Assembly (NCBI GenBank): GCA_012295275.1
Contig: CM022665.1
Location: 12,152,476 to 12,216,475, forward strand
Source: Chrysomallon squamiferum
Lineage: Eukaryota > Mollusca > Gastropoda > Neomphalida > Peltospiridae
Direction of reading: 5' to 3'
Length of the DNA stretch: 64,000 bases
Below, piece by piece: positions 39,345 to 64,000 of the stretch. Position 1 is the stretch's first letter, and every line of letters begins with the position of its first letter. Under the pieces are notes generated by a model. The model did not search any database. It saw only the letters and a program-made list of their open reading frames with translations, and was not told the origin of the DNA. A program made the position numbers and the translations under genes.

Positions 39345-41741
39345 AATGCATAATTGTTTGGCATCATTATTTATTAAAATAATTATTGTTATTTTGAGGG
39401 AATAATTTTTAATAAATAAACCTACAAAATACTCATTATTTCTGCATTAAAAATATTTTTAATGCATTTGTCTTAATTTCTTGGGATTTTCTTATTGTTT
39501 TTCAACCGACAATATGTTCAATATGGAGGCAAAGAAAAGCCATTATTTGTTTCAGTGCTTTTCAAGAGGGTCATCTGTTATGTGAATATTTAAATGTTTT
39601 ATTATCATTTGACTTCAAAATGCCCAGTTGACCATACTAAATGTTATGTCCAGAGAAGTGTTTATTTTCTTTTTTTTGGAAAATAAATTGAAAACAATGA
39701 ATTTTGACAAATTCATGCTTTTGTTCCTGAACATATCCTGAAAATTCGGATTTTTTTTTTTTTTAAATTCATATCAAAGTATAACTGTTTTGTTTTATTT
39801 GATCAATGTTTATCATTGATTTTAAAACTGGGCTAAGTGAAATCATATGCAACTAACAACCTACTATTGTTTGTTGTCTTTTTAATGAAGTTGAAATGTT
39901 TTCTTTAGCTTATTGATGTGAATTTTGGTTGCTACAGTATTTTACATTGATTGTGCTTGTTAACACTGTAATCTTTTGGACAGTATGTTTTAAACTAATA
40001 AAATGTATTTTATAATATTGGTTGTCAGTTATTTTGATCATCAGTTAGAAGACTGGAAATTTCTTAATTTTCTTATTTCTAAAATGTGAATGAAGTACAG
40101 CTTTGCTCATTCCAACCTGGGCACTGCAACTGGTATAGCACAGTAATGCAATGAACTTTCCTGTTCAAGTAAAATGTATGCAAAAGACCATTGATAATAG
40201 TGGGAATTCTTAATAAATTCTTTACAAATTCACATCAGTGATGACCTCTGATTAATGTGAAAGATGAATGTTAGATTTACATTTATATATTGATTAAAAC
40301 AACATTCAGCTATGTTTACAATTACTTTTCCCAAAATCATTTATACATAGTTCAAAAATGTTTTAAATGATAGATTGCTACAGTGGCTGTTATTCCTCTA
40401 TTTGGTTTCTGTGTAATAAACCAGACTAAAAATTAAAATAAATACTGACAAATGTATTAATTTTATTCCAGTTATTTGTTGACACACACACACACACACA
40501 CACAATTTTCAGGAAGTAAACTAGATTATTTAATTTTATTTCAGATTTTCTTGTCATATTAAAATGTTACACGAATTGTGGCATATTTTTTCATTTAACG
40601 AATAGAAAGCCAAGGGACGCAACTGGCGATCCACTTCGCTTAAATTCGGTCACAAAAAACAACACAAAAAAAACAAAAAAAAACATTCATCGTATATAAA
40701 TCGCTGAAAAGCAACCCAGTAAGCACTAAAGAACACGTTACGAAATCTGTTACACCTAACGTAAGCAATAATTTTGTATACAGAGAAAACAGATGAACGA
40801 TGCTTTTCACAGATAATAATTATATGAAATAAATATGTATTACTACTGCTGCTACTACTTCTACTACTACTGTTATTACTGTTCTGCAGTTGTTATATTT
40901 CAGCTCAGAGAAATCGGTAGCAATATCTCCATTCTGACAACATTTCAACAAAATCTATCCGAAGCAATACATTATTTAGTATTTTCATCGGATGGAAACA
41001 GCAGCTAATAATAACCTACACTTTTCGCACTGAACTAAAAAAAAAGAAAATAATAATATAAAAAATTAATTTAAAAAAAACAACAACAAAAAAAAAAAAA
41101 AAAAAATAAGCAGTAAATCTAAATGAAATAAAATATTTTCCACAGTTTATATGATATTCGAGATGAATTATATTTTTTAATCTACAGTATTATAGGCTTT
41201 CTGAAAGATATTTGCAGATGTTGGACACATAATTAAAGGAAAAACATTTAAATTTCATGATATATAACTTTAAAAAAAAAATGAATTATACAGTTAACCA
41301 GACAGTAATAGTTAATGAATTATTTATTTATTTAGTAAGTTATTTTTAAAAGGTTTATATACTTATATGTGGACAAGAATGCCGTTTCACCAATATAAAA
41401 CATTTCCAAATGAATATATAGCACATACCATGACCTTTGATAAACCAGTTCAAAATATTAGAAACTTAAAAGTGTATGTGAGAGTGTCTTTAAAAAGTTT
41501 ATCAAGTAATAAACATTTATTTTTTATTTTTGGCAGAGTCTAAAACGTTAAATTTGTAATACGTGCACAAATAAAATATTCCAAATGAATACACTGAATA
41601 AAAAAGTTGAGCAACAAAAATAGAGGTCTTTTTGGAGTTGCTTGCCCTTGTCCTGAAAATGGCATCTTGAAAAAACAAATTGACCAAATTTTGGTCACTA
41701 GCTTCAAATACTATTTTACAGGTTGCCGCAACACTTTTGGG
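39345..41741. other. Intergenic region between the second bHLHZip gene and DCAF6
   Basis: Contains (CA)n (40484-40504), a SINE fragment (40105-40150), A-rich runs (41085-41107) and the probable DCAF6 5' flank. No clear TATA or CCAAT arrangement could be fixed for DCAF6. Confidence 0.5.
40105..40150 (+). mobile_element. Short fragment of the same molluscan SINE body
   Basis: TCATTCCAACCTGGGCACTG and AACTGGTATA resemble the CGTTCCAACCAGTGC…ACTGGTAT core seen in molluscan SINEs and at 3840-3870. No head or tail is preserved. Confidence 0.4.
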
Positions 41742-58500
<16,759 letters not shown>

Positions 58501-58632
58501 AATGAGTCATAGTTATATTAAACAGATTGTGTTTTTAACTTGATTTCCATCTATATATTTATTATCTGCACTTCTATCTTTTTCATTTTTATGTTTTTTT
58601 ATTATTATTTATCTTTTTAGCCAGCATGCAGC

Positions 58633-58638
58633 AATAAA
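58633..58638 (+). terminator. DCAF6: Likely poly(A) signal of DCAF6
   Basis: AATAAA sits about 130 nt after the stop codon. Further candidates lie near 59214, so longer 3' UTRs are possible. Confidence 0.45.
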
Positions 58639-58639
58639 C

Positions 58640-61600
58640 AGTAGTAAACATTTATTCTGTTTGGAAAATTAATGTAAAAAAAAAAAAAAAAAAAAGAAAG
58701 AAAGAAAGATAGAAAATATTTAATAAATTAAATTATGCTTTATTATTGATTTTCAGTTATTTTAAATAATGACAATATCCTGTATGTATCTCTCACTTGA
58801 TATAGAAGAACCTTGTAAATTGAAGTTTAGTCAAAATTTAGTTTTAGTGATTTTGTAGTATGTAGTTACGTCTTGCATAGATCAAGATATAGTTTTATCC
58901 CAGTCTCAAATTTAAATTTATAAACTACCAGATAACAGGAGAAAAAAAAAACTTGATACTGGTATGTGAGTAAGTCCTGCAAATTCAAGACATGGTTTTT
59001 ATCTCAAATTTTACCAGATTATGTAGGATCTGTGCTTGAAACATTTTTTTTGAAATGAACATAATTCAATCAAGATTAAACAGATTAAGTTTTTAAAATT
59101 CTTGTATCCTGGTTCTTTATTACTGGAATATTAAATGTATCACTGACTTCAAATGTTACAAATTATAATAACTGATAATGTTACAAATGATAATATTTAT
59201 AGCCTTGTCCAATAAATAAATCATTTTCGATGATTTTCAACACGAGTCCTTGCAAGTGTTTTTTCTAGATAAACATGTAGATATGATCCCAGTAAGTTTG
59301 AATGTTTATTGTTCAGTTGTAGGCACTGAAGATGTTAATTTATTGTTTACCTGCTCTGTAAAAGCTGCTGTTGTCATCAACGATCATGTTTTATTTGTTA
59401 TCTGACATTCAGATATATTACACAAAACTTATTTTTATATTCTCAAATTGAGAAAGAAAATGAAATAACTGGATGTTTTAGAATGGATAAGGTTTCTCAC
59501 ATGGTCATTTAAATTAAAATTGTTTAAATTTTCGGCATGTAAAATTGTAACTAGGTAACATTAAAAACATGTAAACATCTACAAAGAAAGTAAAATGCTT
59601 TCAGATTTGTGCATATGTATTGGATTGGTTTCAAGACACAGAAATATAATTTAATGAAGAAGTGAAATTTTAAATTTGTGCATGCATCTCTCACAGTGTG
59701 AAAGAATTACTCGGTAACTGACCAGTTTTGAAAACTTTAGTCATGCCCAAGATAATGATACAAAACCATTCAGTCTACAATGTTACTGTTTTGATTAGTG
59801 CTGCCATCTCTTACACACCTCAGTTGTTCAGTGAATTAGTATTATACCTGCAGTGATCAGAGTCCAGTTACACATTTTTCAAAATCATTGAAAATATTGA
59901 TAGGAAGGTTCTTCTTTCTATATGGCAAATAGCAAAAAGGAAAAACTAAAAATGTAGAGACTGATTTAAAAACATAAATATAACTTAGAAATAAATAGTA
60001 TAGGCTGATAGTAATAAATACATGTCTAAGGGACAAGAAAGATGGGTTTCAGTGATAATATATGAAGAGTATTTAGATGAAAGAATTCTATATATATATT
60101 CTGCAATCATGGCATGTAGTGACAAAATACAATTAGATAAATTTCTATTTCTTCAGTCAATGATAAAACCTAGCTTTTGAGAACATTACTTCTTATATAT
60201 ACATACTACACAAAGCTGAACCTTTAAAAGACCATTTTGAAAAGTTTTTATTAAAGAAAATACTAATAACTTTTTTATTTTGATGTATAAATATAGGGAC
60301 AGTGAATCTGCCACTGTCAAAAGCAATCACTTGATTATTAAACAGTTAATTTTATTTACTTTTTGTATTTTTCAGGATAAAATAAATAACTTGTTACTGT
60401 CTTTAAGATATCAGCTTTATTCTCCTCAGGTTGAGTTGTCCAATGCTGCACAGCATTGCCTCACTGAATCAGATTATTCTTACCATTCGTGTGATAAAGC
60501 TGACATCTTAACACAATAATCAGTTGTTGCCTGTATACATACTCTAAAGTACACACATTACTGGCCACAGCTTTGTTACAAGTAGTCAAATTAAACATCT
60601 TTTACATGCAGTTTTTTTTTAACAAGTTAATATAGTTTGGTTTTTAACATTTTCTTTTTCTTTTTCTTTTTTTCTGTAGTTGAATTATCTGTGGATAAAT
60701 TTAGATTATTACTGTTTATATAGTTGGGGGTTTTTGTTTGTTTTCCACACATTCATAACTGAATAAATATATTTGTTTTTAGATGAGTAAAAAAATGGTG
60801 CAAGTATTGGAGACAAATCATTTTGAACATATTGGTGGAGGTGGCTTAATAAAAATGATTCTTAGAAAGTGTGTGCACAAAAAACGGCATATTTGTGAAG
60901 GGGCCTGCTTTTTGGAACAAATATCCCTACATTAGTTTGTTCCTAAAACATTAGTCTTTCATTATTTTATTTGGGTTGAATCATGACAATATAAAATCAG
61001 CATTAACCTCGTATGTTTGAAATGAGTATGACTAATACTACTTTATTTTACGAGCATGGTAGTATTTTTATTGTCATCACTGATTTTTGTTTGTTTTATT
61101 TATTTATTTATTTTTAAATGATTTTTTTTTTTATTATTGGTAAATTCTTCTTCCTTTAAAAAAAAAAGGAAACAGAAAAAAAAAAGTTTTAATGTGTCGT
61201 AAAATTATATTAAAATTTGTTTCCATTTATATATATATATATATATTCACAGCTGTTCATTTCAAACAGTTCAGTTTACCTAAATTTCTGTGCATATATA
61301 AAAAAATTAAATGTTAACACTGAATTAGTTTATTAAATATAAATTAATTGAAATTCACATAACTTGAATCTGGCTTAATTAACAAATTACACGTGCATAT
61401 GTGTGTGTGAGTTTTATCTAAAATAGCACTGGTTAGATTGACAAGAGAAATTTCAAATAATGTAAAAAAAAATTGAATTTTTTATTCCAATGGATAACCT
61501 TCACTGTTCATTTTCAATGCATTTCTGTTTTAATTTATTTTGTTTTGATTATCTTTATTATTATATATATATATTTATACTTTTTTTTTTAAATAGATTT

Positions 61601-64000
61601 TTTTGGTGTTTTGATGTTAAAAGAAACACCAGTATAATCATGTTTCTAGCACTTTAAACAAAATAAGTCATGCATTTTGCAGACAGAACAAATAATTAGC
61701 ATGGTTTGGTTCTTTTTTAAGATTTCTTCTATTTACTGTTTTCTACTTAATACACATTATCTTTTCATTTTAATAAATTTTGTTTCTATTTATTATTGTA
61801 TGTTTACAAAATACTAATTAGTCTTAATGAATTTTGTTTTTATTTATTATTGTATGTTTACAAAACACAGATTAGTCTGAATAAAAAATTAAATATTATG
61901 TTTTTTTGTTAATCTAAGAAGTATAATGTTTATTTGTTTTTTGTTTTGTTTTTGTTTTTCAAAAACCTTTTTTTTAATTATCTTTATTTAAGCAAATTCA
62001 GAAGGGATGTAACTCCAATAAATGTAAAAGTCAACCCATGTGGAATGGTTATGTCCTTTAACTTTAATTTATCAGTAAAGTATATTATTTCAGATATTAA
62101 AGAAGAAAAAAAAGTAAGTGTATTTAATTAAATATAAAAATGTTTTGTCAGTATTTATTAAAGTTGCACAAATAATCTTTTTTTTAATTATAAATAAAAG
62201 TATTAATACTTCTTGTTTTAAATATTAAAGTAGAATATAGCCATTATGTACACATTCATTGTTTGTAGTATACTATATAACTGTATGTGTGTGCTAAAAA
62301 CTATTTATTACCTTAGTATGCCGAGTGTCGACAAAACCAAACTTTGCTTGAGTGTTTTCCAAATAAAATGATTTTGTTGTATTGTTTGTTAGTGTTGCAG
62401 AAATGTATTATTCAGTGACTTCGATCATTACCATCATTGATTCACAATATATTTTTTATTATCATGATAAGCTTCTTCAGGTAGAATATTTTAGTTAATA
62501 TTGTTCTTGCCCTTTCCTAATTTTCTATTCACATTGTTATTCCCAGTCAGTATATTCATCACAACATAATTTCTGACATGAGAAAATAGCTGGTGCTTGA
62601 CAACTAGTTTATTAAAATCAATGATGTATCCTTTCCTATGAGTAGTAAGACATTCTTAAGATCGTTTCTGTTACTCATAGGAATAGTCCATGGAGTGGTG
62701 ACATTGAGTTTCCAATTGCATGTTGCTGGTTCAGCATCTCCGATTTATAAATCTCTGAAAGCTTTTTGAACAGCTTAGGTAACGATAGCTTTTGTGCAGG
62801 GTTCATCATAGGATTAAACTGTTTGCATCATGCTATAATTATTGAAGATGTTGTATAAAATTATCTTCAAGCTTTATAGACAAACTATGTCAAATATAAT
62901 TTTTTATATTTATTATTCATCAAATTATTACATTCCAAAATTTGAGTATCTCAAAATATTTCTGATAGACAGTCAATCTGTATCTATTAAATGGTTAACT
63001 GACATCTCCCGTTACTATTAAAATGAGTTATTGTCTGTTCTTCAAGGAGATTCAGTGGTAAAGCACTAACTTTAGGAGCAAAGGCTTGCAAGATCAGTCA
63101 TCTGAATGTTTCAGGCACTTTATAATATCTATCTTTATACCAGTCACATTTTATTTTTATTTTTTTTTAATATATTTTTTTAAGTAATCATTAGTGCTAA
63201 TAAACAGTCCTTTGATGCTAACTGGTAAGAGTAACTGACAGTATGGTGGGAACATCAAAAAAATATACGACTAATAATCATCATACATAAATAAAAAATA
63301 AAAATGGTGGAATTGTTAAACGTTTATTCTCTATTTCTTTGTTTCAGAAATTTAATTTATAAAAAGTCAGAAACAAATGCAAATTTTGTTTTATTAATAA
63401 AATTTACTTATTTTTATATATACATATATATATATATATATATAAATATAAATAACAAAAAACAGGTCCTTTTCAGAAGTAATTTTAATGGTTTCCAATA
63501 ATTTTGGAATAGCATAATTACAAATATTAAGGTTATCTGTATAACAGTTGTTTTACACACAGCTTGGCCATACAGCACTAAATAAACACTTCTGTCATCT
63601 GGTCCACATAATCTGTTTATTTGTTTAATTTTTATTTATGAGGTGGCAGGTGAGTGGATTAAAACCTTTAAAATTCTTCCAAAATATCCTGATAATTTAT
63701 ATGTACACTTTAATATTAATTATATCTTTTGTAATCACACATTTTAAAATACCTCCACGGTTGCAGATGCTATTTTGTTATATATAATGATTCCAGGTTT
63801 TGTCCATGTATTCAAGAAAAAACATAAAAGACAGAGAAAGCATATGAGTGTTTTTAAATACACCACAGTCATTATAAATCCCATGGTATTTTCTAAATCA
63901 TAATAAATACATAGTTTTCTAAACAATACAGTCATGACTTCACATTTATCTAAACAATTATAACAGTATTTATCTAAACATACTACACTTGAGGATTTAT
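58640..64000. other. Downstream of DCAF6: no supported gene
   Basis: A-run and AAAG units (58677-58708), (TA)n patches (61230-61246, 61563-61577, 63418-63444) and a two-copy 54-bp tandem repeat (61772-61879, units beginning AATAAATTTTG and AATGAATTTTG). A degenerate SINE head is at 63046. One exon-like open segment (60376-60519) is discussed as a finding. Confidence 0.5.
63046..63120 (+). mobile_element. Degenerate tRNA-like SINE head
   Basis: GATTCAGTGGTAAAGCACTA, then GGAGCAAAGGCTTGCAAGAT, resembles the D-arm and anticodon region of a tRNA-type SINE head (…CTCAGTGGTAAAGCG…). The B-box is not intact. No functional tRNA is predicted. Confidence 0.4.

Overview
The window is AT-rich, microsatellite-laden animal nuclear DNA with spliced genes and GT-AG introns. 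I infer a mollusc, most likely a gastropod. Two things support this: short interspersed repeat fragments of a type I remember from snail genomes (around 3752, 40105 and 50221), and a recurring short motif of the form AAGGGAGRTAACTC. The species is not identified. I reconstructed three protein-coding genes exon by exon, all on the + strand. Every junction keeps the reading frame.

Layout. Positions 1-13 kb hold no gene I can support. They contain a 0.6 kb segment present twice (1-611 and 6040-6681), several MITE, SINE and LINE relics, and long TC, AAT, CA and CAT arrays. Positions 13-20.4 kb hold the first Mondo/ChREBP-type bHLH-leucine-zipper gene (7 coding exons, 286 aa). Positions 20.4-34.4 kb are repeat-rich and gene-free. 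Positions 34.5-39.4 kb hold a second, related gene (7 coding exons, 378 aa) with a TATA promoter. Positions 41.7-58.6 kb hold the orthologue of DCAF6/NRIP, a WD40 substrate receptor of the CUL4-DDB1 ubiquitin ligase (17 coding exons, 1,239 aa). Its introns contain DNA-transposon relics. Positions 58.6-64 kb show no clear gene.

How the genes relate. The two bHLHZip genes are tandem paralogues. They share intron positions and phases, and three consecutive exons have exactly the same length (100, 124 and 130 nt). Their C-terminal halves match the dimerisation and cytoplasmic domain of MLXIP/MLXIPL (MondoA/ChREBP). Both models start with a short exon and lack the long N-terminal Mondo conserved regions that carry glucose sensing. 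Both keep the His-Glu-Arg residues that read E-boxes. The most interesting reading of the window is therefore a pair of short Mondo-like factors, probably partners or competitors within the Mlx network. DCAF6 has no evident functional link to them; its adjacency may be chance.
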